A stretch of 64,000 nucleotides of DNA from Smittia aterrima (taxonomy: Eukaryota; Arthropoda; Insecta; Diptera; Chironomidae). The stretch lies in the NCBI GenBank assembly GCA_033063855.1, contig CP093829.1:692243-756242 (forward strand), in the 5' to 3' direction. The notes under the pieces were generated by a model. That model saw nothing but the letters and a program-made list of their open reading frames with translations. It had not been told where the DNA came from and did not search any database. The position numbers and the translations under genes were made by a program. Positions 1-8,879 of this stretch are shown here, in pieces. The stretch's first letter is position 1; each line of letters opens with the position of its first letter.

Positions 1-93
1 ACTCAGCCATTGCGTCTCGGTTGCAGTTAGCACACTGCAACAAAAAAACTTGATAATACTTGCTGCGCAATAAAAGCACTTCAAGTGACTTAC

Positions 94-2078
94 CTTTTTA
101 TTCGATATCTCGACGCCAGGCGGAAGTTGAGCGCTGATGTTATTTGGATCCTCCATTTGACTAGCAGCGATGAGAGCAGTGTCACGTTCACGTTGCAATC
201 TCTCCACGTGTTTCGTGTAAATCTCTTTACAGTCATCCATACATCGCTTCAGATCGCTATTGAGTTGATTCACTTGCTTTTGAATGTTGCGCATTCGTTC
301 AAATGGCACGTTGAATTCCGCTAATACTGAAATGTCATATTTAAAATTTATTTATGCGCAAGAGGATGATAAAAAAAGTTTTATCTCACAACTTTGGTCC
401 ACAACATATTCGGCCGGAATTTCCTGAATCGCTTCCGTTACTGTCTGCCACGGTGCTATAGATGATTCTTCCTTCACAGCCGGAGTGACGCTTGGTGCAA
501 ATGTAATATTCTCAGCCTCAACATCATCAGAGCTTTCAGCTCCACTGGGTTTAACGTTGAGTATATTGAGACTGAAGCGTTTCTTCTTGATTCCATTATT
601 TGCATTTATGGTTACAGTGTTGTTGTTATTGTTAGTGATGCTATTTTGAAGCGGCGTCGTTTGAATATGAAGCTGCTGCGTTGTGTTATTATTGATGATG
701 TTTGTGTTATTATTCAGGTTTGTGCTACTGGTGTTACTGCTCATTGGAGGTGTCGTGATAGTAACAGTCGTCGTTCCATTTCCACTAACATTCATCGAGT
801 CATTCAGTTCAGATTGAGCTTTCCGCCGCCGTTTGTAAGGAGTAAAAAGTCGAACGGGACCAGATGCAGCTGCAAGAGAAGAAGAAGAAAGAAACTGTCA
901 CTCAGGTACTCCGAAGATTATTACGTGATTGCACATCAAAGTCCTAAAACAGACAAAATTCTATTTCCGTCGCGAAAGTGCTCGGCATCGCTTCGAATGG
1001 ATCGCGATCGGTTTTAAAAATAACTCTCGAAGATGTAACTTACTAGCATCATCATCACAACACGCCGAACACGTACAGCTGGTTGCGTGTGGGGTCAATA
1101 CACCCTCGTCGATGAGAGCTTGTAAGCTTCGACCACCGTAACGAATCGACCGCTTCCAGTCCTTGCTTGAACCACGTCCGCATAGATTCTCAAACTCGCT
1201 TGGCGTATACCAACTGTCTTTGTGTTTAATACAGCGACCTCGTCCACCAGACCCCAGTCGACTCTTGTAAAGTTCAGCTGTCGTTGTCTTACAACGAATT
1301 GGCAGGATATCCATATTCATTGGTTGCTCCGCCCAGTTGCCACTAGAGCTCGACGAGGTATGGTGACTGTTGTTGGAACTGTTTTGATGGTTGACTTGCT
1401 CGACTTGTTGCAACTGTTGTTGCACATCAGCGGCAATTTGTTCAGCTGTTTGTTGTTGCTGTTGTTGGATAACAATTGCCTTAAGTCCTTCAGATGAGTT
1501 GCCATCACCAGAAGAGATGACATTGCTTGAGATAAATCCATTGTTGTCTAAACAGAGCATTGGTTTCATAATGTGCTGCATTTGTTCGCCTGAAATCATC
1601 GAGCCAACAGGCAATGTCACCGGAACACTCACGAGCTTCCTACGAATTAAGAATGAAGTTAGAAACCACATGGAAGTGAAGTCAGAGCTGATAGCAACTT
1701 ACCATTGGTTCGTCCCATTATCAGAGCTCGTAACTATTCGCGCGGTGAGTGTGGGATTCTGCAATGATCGTGAAAAATTAGTGCCTGGCGATACTTGCCT
1801 CTGAAGCTGCAATGTAAATAGACGAGGAGAAATAAACAAAAAAAAAGGTTGAGACGAAGAAAAAATTACGTTGAACATCCAGAGCTTGTGAAAATTGCGA
1901 AAAAATCGCTAATCTCCTTGTCTGGCATTGAATGTGCAGTTTGACTAAGATGTTGACTTATTGCTCGCTTCAATTCAATCAGAGGATTGCTGGAAATACT
2001 TACAGCAACTTCATTATTTTCGCTTTTCATGATTTTATTTTCGTCTGAATTTTCTTCTGATAAATCCGAGTTTTCCAT
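94..2078 (-). CDS. Deaf1: Deaf1-like SAND-domain transcription factor, 5' part (3' end beyond window)
   Basis: Five exons read on the minus strand: 2078-2004, 1800-1703, 1639-1044, 869-390 and 326-94. They join in frame (494 codons) through introns with GTAAGT-type donors. The ATG at 2078 follows a stretch without a better start. A SAND domain lies at about residues 169-252, with the DNA-binding KDWKR core near 217-221, followed by the Cys pattern CTCSACC. This matches the DEAF-1 branch rather than GMEB or Sp100. After it come a basic KRRRK stretch (likely nuclear localisation signal), an Asn/Thr-rich linker and, in the last visible exon, a charged helical segment likely to form a coiled coil. 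Gln-rich and Asn-rich runs flank the SAND domain. DEAF-1 proteins end in a MYND zinc finger, which must lie left of base 94. Known role: nuclear transcription factor that binds TTCG-type sites and acts in innate immunity and development of flies. Identity is very secure; exact exon edges are inferred. Confidence 0.9.
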
Positions 2079-2559
2079 CGTTTGTGGACCTTTGCGAGGT
2101 GAATCTTTTGCCGCCACGTGGAGTGACCAGCTACCCACACCTTCTGAGTGCCAAGTGTCCAGTATCGTTTTGTTTATCTCGCAGAATTAAGAAATTAATG
2201 TCGAGAGTAACTCAAATGAAGATTTTTCCGAACGACTTTAATCCGACTCTGGAGGGATGCAAGCTGCTCGTCGATTGAATTTTTTTGAAAACATATCTAG
2301 CGTAGGAAGACCCTGTATAAGATTGCTTTTCGCGGATTATTTCGCGGATATATGCTAAATATGTGAACGATCGTAAGTTACAGAAACCAACTGAAAATAA
2401 TTTATAAAGAACTCCACAGATCATTTACAAACAAATTTATTGAATAAAGGGAAAAATATTTGAGTTGGTGGTTACAAATGATTGAAAGAGAATAAATTTA
2501 AATTTTATAAAAAAATAGATCCGCCTTCAATAAAAACGCTCAATAAATTTAAGCGTTGC
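2079..2559. other. Deaf1 promoter side and 3' UTR of the LEM-domain gene
   Basis: Gap between two minus-strand genes. The minus-strand poly(A) signal AATAAA (plus-strand TTTATT at 2436-2441) lies about 120 bases past the stop codon of the LEM gene. The remaining roughly 350 bases must hold the Deaf1 promoter and 5' UTR. I see no further coding sequence. Confidence 0.5.
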
Positions 2560-3663
2560 TTACATGAAGATGACAAAAATTGCGACGATCATCATAACAA
2601 TGAAGACAACATAGAGAATTGTTCGGAAGTTGTACTGGCGGTCGAGAGAGTCGTAGATACGAGCGATTTCCTTCATGAAACCGCTTTTACGAACTGGTTG
2701 ACGAGACACTGGAGCTGTTGTCTTGTAGCCGTAGCTAACAGGTTGATATGACGATGTCTTGTAATCGTCGGAAACTGATGTGCTCTTGTATTTGTCCATG
2801 CCAGCATCCAAAGGTTCTGCACGCAGAGTGCTCAAGCGTTTCGCAAAGTTAGACAAATACGGTGTGGAGGTCTCATCCAACTCAAACTTCTCATCGTCAT
2901 CGTGTTTTTTCTCATCGACGAAATTATATTTTCCTCTTGGATTGAATGATGTTGAAAGAGACGAGCGTCCAAATGTAGAAGAAGTAGCGCGATCCGGTGT
3001 TTTTGATGTGTACCCTGAAGTTGTGATAGTCTTCATGTGAATTGTTTTACTTGCAATTGGCGAAGGTTTTCGCGGAGCTGGAATCTCAAATTCTTCATCA
3101 TCGATTTCCAGTGGTTCCTCGACATGTTTCTCTGGAACCTCGACTGACGTTTTATAAGAAGTTCGAACAGTTTCGCTCTTTCCCATAGACGGAGTACGCG
3201 ATCGACGCGTCACTGGAACAACTTCAACGATGTCATCGTCAGTATCTTCCTGAAGAGATGGATACAATGGAGCGACAACTGTTGGTTTGACTGGATCTTT
3301 TGATGGAGTTGCTCTTGATGCAGATGATCGACGTGATAAAGATTTGCTGGAGCTTTCAGTGGTTACATTGCCATTGCCGTTGACTTGTAAAGCATTTAAT
3401 GATTTAGTTTTCTCGACAGCGACTGTAGCTCGTCGATTTTGAGTCTTTCCTCGTTTCACTGGCTCTTCAGGTTCTTCATCGCTGCTGAACTTGGAGACGG
3501 CAACGGTTTCGCGCCGGTTCTTTGTTGATTGACCTTCGATCGCTAAACGAAGCTTCTTGACCAGAACTTTTCTTGTTGTATCGGTTACTGGTAAATTAGC
3601 AAATCCATACTGTTGCAGACGAACTCGAAGCTCTTGATCAGATAAAGCTTCTAAATTTTCCAT
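2560..3663 (-). CDS. LEM-domain inner nuclear membrane protein (bocksbeutel/otefin/emerin-like)
   Basis: Intronless 367-residue ORF with an ATG at 3663. Residues 1 to about 42 form a LEM domain (helical, with the typical LSDQELRVRLQQYGF opening and the TRKVLVKKL second helix), the fold that binds the chromatin protein BAF. The middle is long, polar and rich in Ser, Thr, Pro and Lys, as in other LEM proteins. A single hydrophobic segment sits at the extreme C terminus (about 344-367, ILYVVFIVMMIVAIFVIF), giving a tail-anchored topology in the inner nuclear membrane. This arrangement fits Drosophila Otefin and Bocksbeutel; the sequence alone does not tell me which is the closer relative. It is transcribed away from the proteasome gene across a shared 330 bp region. 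Confidence 0.88.
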   Translation of the reverse strand: MENLEALSDQELRVRLQQYGFANLPVTDTTRKVLVKKLRLAIEGQSTKNRRETVAVSKFSSDEEPEEPVKRGKTQNRRATVAVEKTKSLNALQVNGNGNVTTESSSKSLSRRSSASRATPSKDPVKPTVVAPLYPSLQEDTDDDIVEVVPVTRRSRTPSMGKSETVRTSYKTSVEVPEKHVEEPLEIDDEEFEIPAPRKPSPIASKTIHMKTITTSGYTSKTPDRATSSTFGRSSLSTSFNPRGKYNFVDEKKHDDDEKFELDETSTPYLSNFAKRLSTLRAEPLDAGMDKYKSTSVSDDYKTSSYQPVSYGYKTTAPVSRQPVRKSGFMKEIARIYDSLDRQYNFRTILYVVFIVMMIVAIFVIFM

Positions 3664-3992
3664 GTTTATTGTTTTATTTCCGTTAACCTTCTGATTGATA
3701 GCTTTTTGCAGTTTTTTTCGCTTTGAATCGTCACTAAAAGAAGAAAATCGATGTCAACACGATGTAAGAGAAGCAACTGTTACTGTTTCTTACGAAATTA
3801 CCGAATAATATGAGGGATGACAACTTTAATTACAAGATTTTATAAAATAACTTTGACAGTGAGGCAGAAACTTACAGAGAGGCAGAAAAACTTCTCCGCA
3901 TCTCCTTCAGTTGACATTCGCCGAAATAAATATCAGCAAAAAGTTTCTTTCAATTTCTCTTTCTCAATAATCGTTTAACAAATCATTAAATA
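3664..3992. promoter_or_regulatory. bidirectional promoter region between the LEM gene and proteasome beta1
   Basis: The two start codons are only 329 bases apart on opposite strands, so both promoters and 5' UTRs must lie here. No clear TATA box is visible. Such compact head-to-head spacing is common for insect housekeeping genes. The exact start sites cannot be read from the sequence. Confidence 0.5.
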
Positions 3993-4838
3993 ATGGATTC
4001 TCATTTGGGATGTGACTTCCTCGACAATCCAGTCTCCACTGGTGTAAGTATCTTTGATTTAAAGTGAAATTTCATGATCGCAGGTTAAACAAGAAATTTT
4101 GCATCGTAATGGTTCATAAACAAAAATGAAATTCATTGAATTTCTTTCTAGACCACAATCATGGCTGTTGAGTTTGATGGTGGAGTCATCATTGGAGCAG
4201 ATTCTCGCACCAGCACGGGAACCTATGTGGCCAATCGTGTTACCGACAAACTTACAAGAATCACTGATAAAATTTATTGTTGTCGCAGTGGATCCGCAGC
4301 TGACACTCAAGCAATCGCAGATATTGTTTCGTATTCGACTTACTTCTCTGAGAACCAGAATGGTCGTCCAGCATTAGTCTCTGAAGTTGCAGCAGAATTC
4401 CGTCGTTTCTGTTATAATTATAAAGACACAATCATGGCTGGAATCATCGTTGCTGGTTATGACGACGTCAAAGGTGGACAAGTCTTCTCAGTTCCACTTG
4501 GTGAGTAAAGTCAGACGAAAATATTCAGATTCGATAACTTTTGTCTCCAAGGTGGCATGGTGATTCGTCAAAGTTGCACAATTGGTGGCTCTGGAAGTTC
4601 TTACATTTATGGATTCGTTCGGGAGAACTACAAAGAGAACATGGAGAAGGAAGCCTGCGTTGAGTTCGTTAAGAAAGCTGTGTTCCATGCAATGTTCCAC
4701 GATGGAAGCTCCGGTGGTGTCTGTCGCATTGGAATCATCACGAAAGAAGGCATCGAACGACGAGTTTTCTTCGCTCCATCAATTGATCAGCATTCATTGA
4801 TGACACCAACAGCTTCATCGTCAGTCGCTGCTCGCTAA
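3993..4838 (+). CDS. Prosbeta1: proteasome subunit beta type-6 (beta1, caspase-like)
   Basis: Three exons: 3993-4043, 4152-4500 and 4552-4838, giving 228 residues. Exon 1 encodes a 17-residue propeptide ending in Thr-Gly; exon 2 opens with Thr-Thr-Ile-Met-Ala-Val, so the catalytic nucleophile is Thr18, freed by autocleavage after Gly17. The GADSRTSTG segment with the conserved Asp, and the later SGSSYIYG segment, mark a catalytic beta1 subunit of the 20S core, which cleaves after acidic residues. The propeptide is shorter than in mammals. AATAAA at 4902-4907 is the likely poly(A) signal. The gene converges on the LRR-BTB gene to its right. No broken features are seen. Confidence 0.95.
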
Positions 4839-5094
4839 GTTTGAATACTTTTCATTTTTACTAAAATTTCTGGAGGAATCTGGCCAAGCTAAGAACATTC
4901 AAATAAAGAATTCAATAATTTAATAAACGATCTAATGTTTTTTTGCTTGTTTGAGTCAGCGTCGAAACAAGATTTTCTTTATTTAATTCAATAAGAAGAA
5001 GTTACATGTGAATTCAATGATGAACTTTAATGCAAAAGTTTCTTTTCCTCTTCAAGCAGCTTTGTGATTTCGCGACGATTTTTAAAAAGCTTCT
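4839..5094. other. convergent 3' UTRs (proteasome beta1 and LRR-BTB gene A)
   Basis: A plus-strand AATAAA at 4902-4907 serves beta1, and a minus-strand AATAAA (plus TTTATT at 4978-4983) serves LRR-BTB A. The segment from about 4965 to 5094 aligns by eye with the sequence just past LRR-BTB B (7353-7440). It includes the former coding tail of gene A, now out of frame. Confidence 0.6.
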
Positions 5095-6165
5095 TCAGTT
5101 TTGCTGGATGTTTGCTGGATCTTCCATCAATTGCACTGGCAAAGGATCAGGACGCATCTTAGAAATCATTTCAAATGCTTTTTTCTTTAATTCATTAGCT
5201 GCGTTTTGATGGGCGAACAAAAACATGTCGTAAGCGTTGATGTCGTTGAGATCGTTTAAAAGAATTTCTTCAAAAGCAGATTTCATCTTCTGGATCTTGA
5301 ATTTTCGAGCGATAATGAAATTCTCCTTTGCGTTGTCTTCGTGAATGATCTTGTTTGTGTAAATGAAGTAGAGCAAGGATTCAACAGCAATTGGAGTAAA
5401 ATCATTAATTTTGAGTTCTGTTTCTTCTTTAAGATTCTCGAAGATTTTAGCCATCTCTGAGCTTCTAAGCGCAAGAATAGTTCGGTGAACATTAAATTCC
5501 TTGTCGCGTGAGATAATCTTGAAATCAGAAAACTGACCGGAAGTCCATATCTTCTTGATTCCTTCATTGTTGTCTTTGGCTGCGATGCTGTTTGATGTTA
5601 TCGGTTTGATACATTTTTCGTCGATCGTTTTCATTAATTCCTCAAGTGATTTGTGTGTCGATCCTGCGATATACCAAGAGTCGTACCAAGCATCAATGTT
5701 TTTGTTTCCGTTAAGATATACAGAAACTCCGATTCTACCAACGAGAGGCTTCAACAAATTTGATGATGCTGCCTCGATTTGATTGTGGTCGAATGAAACA
5801 AAGCGTAAGTTTGGCATGTCAACAAACAAATCCTCCGGAAGTGAAGTTAAACGGCTAGAGCCCACCCAAAGTGTATCCAATTTTTCGAGTCCTTGCAAGT
5901 CTTGTTTCGATATTTCTTTGATTCCGCAACCATAGAAACCCAAAAACACCAAATTGGGAAAATATTTGTTAAGATCTCGTGGAATGTATTCGATATTTCG
6001 TCCGTAAATGAAAATAAGCTGTTTGACGTCTGCATTTCTTTTCCGGGAACGATGTTTTCCTTTGAACGCTTTTATCACCTTTCCTGGTTCTTCGATTTCG
6101 GCGCCTATTACAATGCACATGTACTGACCATCAGAACAAATAGAGAAATCACAGTTTACTTCCAT
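5095..6165 (-). CDS. LRR-BTB protein A (C terminus lost by frameshift)
   Basis: Single-exon gene of 356 residues starting MEVNCDF. An N-terminal cap with a spaced Cys pair and a conserved KAFKG...NADV motif leads into about four leucine-rich repeats (about 47-155). A linker follows, then a BTB/POZ domain (about 206-300; FSDFKI, FNVHRTIL, ESLLYFIYT) and a short BACK-like helical tail. Compared with its paralogues, an 11-base direct duplication (TTTGCTGGAT at 5100-5109 and 5111-5120) shifts the frame after LMEDPA, replacing the last roughly 25 residues with four. LRR and BTB remain intact, so it may still be functional. BTB domains dimerise and often recruit Cullin-3, but no function is known for this family. 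There is no signal peptide or membrane segment. Confidence 0.85.
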   Translation of the reverse strand: MEVNCDFSICSDGQYMCIVIGAEIEEPGKVIKAFKGKHRSRKRNADVKQLIFIYGRNIEYIPRDLNKYFPNLVFLGFYGCGIKEISKQDLQGLEKLDTLWVGSSRLTSLPEDLFVDMPNLRFVSFDHNQIEAASSNLLKPLVGRIGVSVYLNGNKNIDAWYDSWYIAGSTHKSLEELMKTIDEKCIKPITSNSIAAKDNNEGIKKIWTSGQFSDFKIISRDKEFNVHRTILALRSSEMAKIFENLKEETELKINDFTPIAVESLLYFIYTNKIIHEDNAKENFIIARKFKIQKMKSAFEEILLNDLNDINAYDMFLFAHQNAANELKKKAFEMISKMRPDPLPVQLMEDPANIQQN

Positions 6166-6180
6166 TTTGCTAGAACTTTC

Positions 6181-6287
6181 AAATAAATATTCGACTTTGA
6201 GTAAACGTGGTTCTGATCCATTAACTCGGAATACACAAATCTTCTTGATCCTTTGTTTTGGAATACAAGATTTTCAAAAATTATTGA
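6181..6287 (-). repeat. conserved 5' flank of LRR-BTB A (shared with copies C and D)
   Basis: About 100 bases just upstream of the gene A start match the regions upstream of gene C (17481-17585, opposite orientation) and gene D (27379-27480). Common stretches include GAGTAAACGTGGTTCTGATC and CGGAATACACAAATCTTCTT. They may be the promoter and 5' UTR retained after duplication. The rest of 6166-6480 shows nothing further. Confidence 0.7.
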
Positions 6288-6480
6288 GACGTTAAATACT
6301 GTAATCTTCTAAAAAATCTTTGGGCAAACCATTTATGTGAGTTTCCTATCAAGGCTTGGTCGATAAGGCAGCAACTTAGACTTTCAGTATTTTGATAAAT
6401 TTATAGCTTTCATATTTTGTTGGATAAATTCCCAAAGCTCATTAAACTTTCTAAAATGATCATTTCTTTATTTTTAGTGT

Positions 6481-7126
6481 TCAGCTTTTATTTTTGCTAA
6501 TAAATTCTTCATAAACTCGGCGATAATCCAACAGTTTCTTAAAGTTTTCGGGGTCCTCAATGAGTTCGTCTGGCAGATCTTCAGGAATTTTCTTCATAAT
6601 CAGGCGAAAAGCTTTTTTCTTCAGTTGAGAATAGATGAGCGAGCAAGAAACTTTCCCAAACATTCGATTCGTCAATGGCTGCGACTTTGAATTTATCAGC
6701 AATTTAAAAGTTTTCCTTTGCGTTTCCGTCTTTCGATCTTTCGATCGCGTGAATAAATCAGAGCAAAACCTCAACTTCAGGCTGAAAGATTTATTTCCCT
6801 TGCTTCTTTTTGATTTTAAAAGATTTGAGCGAAAACTTCGCTTTGCATTCTCCAAATATTCTTGTGGACTTTGAGCTTCTTGTGGCCGGCGATGATAGTG
6901 AGATCGTAGAATTGTTCAGGATTCCAAAGATCCTTGATATTTGTTGCAAAGTCTTAAGAAAAAGGTGGATCCTGATCAAAACCAGGCATTGACACTTTTG
7001 TTTTCTCAAAAATCCACTTCAATATTTGTAATTGGCATTTTAGTGAACAAATCGTTTGGAAATGACGACAACTGACAGCGTTGAAGACGAAGTTCAGCAA
7101 GTCCTTCGAGTCCTCACAAATCATTT
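6481..7126 (-). pseudogene. degraded LRR-BTB gene
   Basis: Scattered pieces of the same LRR-BTB protein lie in order on the minus strand but in different frames. Near 7126-7030 is an LRR piece reading GLEGLAELRLQRC then LSSFPNDLFTKMP, with a TGA where the paralogues have Arg before GLEGL and another stop soon after. At about 6955-6820 is a BTB piece reading DLWNPEQFYDLTII then LKVHKNIWRMQSEVFAQIF, ending in TAA. Near 6720-6630 are remnants of the NAKENF...KIQKMKSAF helix. Near 6620-6481 is the C-terminal tail reading KKAFRLIMKKIPEDLPDEL. Several frameshifts and stops make an intact product impossible. It sits between two intact family members. Confidence 0.85.
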
Positions 7127-7423
7127 TTTCAAAATGCTTTTGGAGACCTCGAGAAAAATAAAAACTAAATTTATATTTTCATATCGCGAGAACCTTTGCA
7201 TCTGAAAATTTGGTTAGAACTGAGGAAAATTGAGTATTTTGTCAATGCATTTTATTATTTGTGAATGTGTAAGAGAAAAGAAGAAGTAATCTGACCGAAA
7301 AGTCAAAATGAGAATACAATTTGTTCATTACGTTTTAGAAAATTCATTTTTTTGCGTCAAAACGAAATTTTCTTTATTTAATTCAATAAGAAATATCAAA
7401 AAATTACATTTAAATTTTGAACT
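7127..7423. other. gap past LRR-BTB B with shared 3' flank
   Basis: Contains the minus-strand poly(A) signal of gene B (TTTATT at 7373-7378) and the 7279-7350 block that recurs in inverted orientation after gene C. No coding sequence seen. Confidence 0.5.
7279..7350 (-). repeat. 3' flank block shared with LRR-BTB C
   Basis: Read on the minus strand, this block is nearly identical for about 70 bases to 18756-18828, just downstream of LRR-BTB C, with one indel seen. Common text includes CTAAAACGTAATGAACAAAT and TCATTTTGACTTTTCGGTCA. It shows that the duplication of B and C extended past the genes. Confidence 0.75.
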
Positions 7424-8551
7424 TTAACGCAAAAGTTTCTTTTCCTCTTCAAGCAACTTTACGATTTCAAGACGTTTTTCAAAAAGCTTCTTCAGTTTTG
7501 CTGGATCTTCCATCAATTGCACTGGCAAAGGATCAGGACGCATCTTAGAAATCATTTCAAATGCTTTTTTCTTTAATTCATCAGCTGCGTTTTGATGGGC
7601 GAACAAAAACATGTCGTAGGCGTTGATGTCGTTGAGGTTGTTAGAAATAATTCCTTCAAAAGCAGACTTCATCTTTTGGATCTTGAATTTTCGAGCGATA
7701 ATGAAATTCTCCTTTGCGTTGTCTTCGTGAATAATCTTGTTTGTGTAGATGAAGTCGAGCAAGGATTCAACAGCAATTGGAGTGAAATCATTTATTTTGA
7801 TTTCTGTTGCATCTTTGTGACCTGCGATGATTTCAGCAAATACTTCGCTTCTAAGCATGAGAATAGTTCGGTGAACATTAAATTGCTTGCCGCCTGAGAT
7901 GATCTTGAAATCAGAAAAGCATCCGGAAGTCCATAATTTCTTAATTCCTTCATTGAAGTCTTCAGCTGCGATATTGTTTGATGTTATAGGTTTGCGGCAT
8001 TTCTCGTCGATCGCTTTCATTAATTCCTCAAGTGATTCATGAGTCGAATCGTCGATATCTACTGAGTCATAGCTAGCATTAATGTTTTTATTTCCGCGAA
8101 GATCTACAGAAACTCCGATTCTACCAACGAGAGGCTTCAGCAAATTTGAAGATGCTGACTCTATTTGATTGTATTCGAATGAAGCACTGTGTAACTTTGG
8201 CATGTTAGTTAACAAGTCATCCGGCAATGAAGTTAATTTGCAAGAACCCACCCAAAGTGTTTCCAACTTTTTTAGTCCTCTAAGATCTTGGTTCGATATT
8301 TCTTTTATTTCGCATTTTAAGAAACTTAGATCAGTCAAATTAGGGAAATGTTTGTGCAAATCCTGTGGAACATATTGAACTTTTGGCTCAATAAAGAAGA
8401 AAAGGTCTTCGACGTCTGCACTTGTTTTTCCGGAAAGATGTTTTCCTTTGAACGCTTTTATCACTTGCCGTGGTTCTGTTATCTCGGCATCTTTTACAAT
8501 GCATTGATACAAACCGGAATCACCTCTTTTGTATTCACACTTGACTTCCAT
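7424..8551 (-). CDS. LRR-BTB protein B
   Basis: Single-exon gene of 375 residues from the ATG at 8551 (MEVKCEYKRG). The frame stays open upstream to about 8596 with a hydrophobic stretch (IHYFCCLRFLIHRE) but no ATG. Order of parts: Cys-containing cap with the GKHLSGKTSADV motif, leucine-rich repeats to about residue 155, linker, BTB domain (FSDFKI, FNVHRTIL, AVESLLDFIYT), BACK-like helices and a charged, probably coiled C-terminal tail (KLFEKRLEIVKLLEEEKKLL). This is a full-length family member and shows what gene A has lost. The poly(A) signal is at 7373-7378 on the minus strand. Its upstream flank differs from that of A, C and D, so it may be regulated differently. Function unknown. Confidence 0.87.
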   Translation of the reverse strand: MEVKCEYKRGDSGLYQCIVKDAEITEPRQVIKAFKGKHLSGKTSADVEDLFFFIEPKVQYVPQDLHKHFPNLTDLSFLKCEIKEISNQDLRGLKKLETLWVGSCKLTSLPDDLLTNMPKLHSASFEYNQIESASSNLLKPLVGRIGVSVDLRGNKNINASYDSVDIDDSTHESLEELMKAIDEKCRKPITSNNIAAEDFNEGIKKLWTSGCFSDFKIISGGKQFNVHRTILMLRSEVFAEIIAGHKDATEIKINDFTPIAVESLLDFIYTNKIIHEDNAKENFIIARKFKIQKMKSAFEGIISNNLNDINAYDMFLFAHQNAADELKKKAFEMISKMRPDPLPVQLMEDPAKLKKLFEKRLEIVKLLEEEKKLLR

Positions 8552-8879
8552 TTCTCGATGAATAAGAAAACGCAGACAACAAAAATAATGAATCACTAAA
8601 TTAGAAAAGCTAGTTACTAATAAATTTCTTAAGAACTTGAAATGGTGAAATCCTCAATTCTAATAAACAGATTTTCTTCTTTCGTCGTTAATTATTTGAA
8701 CAACGTGCAACAGTCGCTCACACGTCGCATCGTAAATTTATTTTATTTTCGCATCAGAAAGAAAAATTCGTCATTCCGTTTTTCAGATCGGTTTGAACCA
8801 CTTGTCAGTGCCTTAAGAGCTTCACACGTTCAATATTAACTGAGAAATCAGTTTGCAAATCGAATCAACTTGAAACACG
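8552..8879. promoter_or_regulatory. divergent promoter region, LRR-BTB B and Fbxw5
   Basis: 328 bases separate the two divergent start codons. It must hold both promoters and 5' UTRs. No TATA box stands out; nothing else is recognisable. Confidence 0.4.

Noticed and set aside
2079..2138. Upstream extension of Deaf1 (reading VGSWSLHVAAKDSPRKGPQT before the Met)
   Set aside because: The upstream codon is GTG, not ATG; animal genes rarely start so, and ATG at 2078 is adequate.
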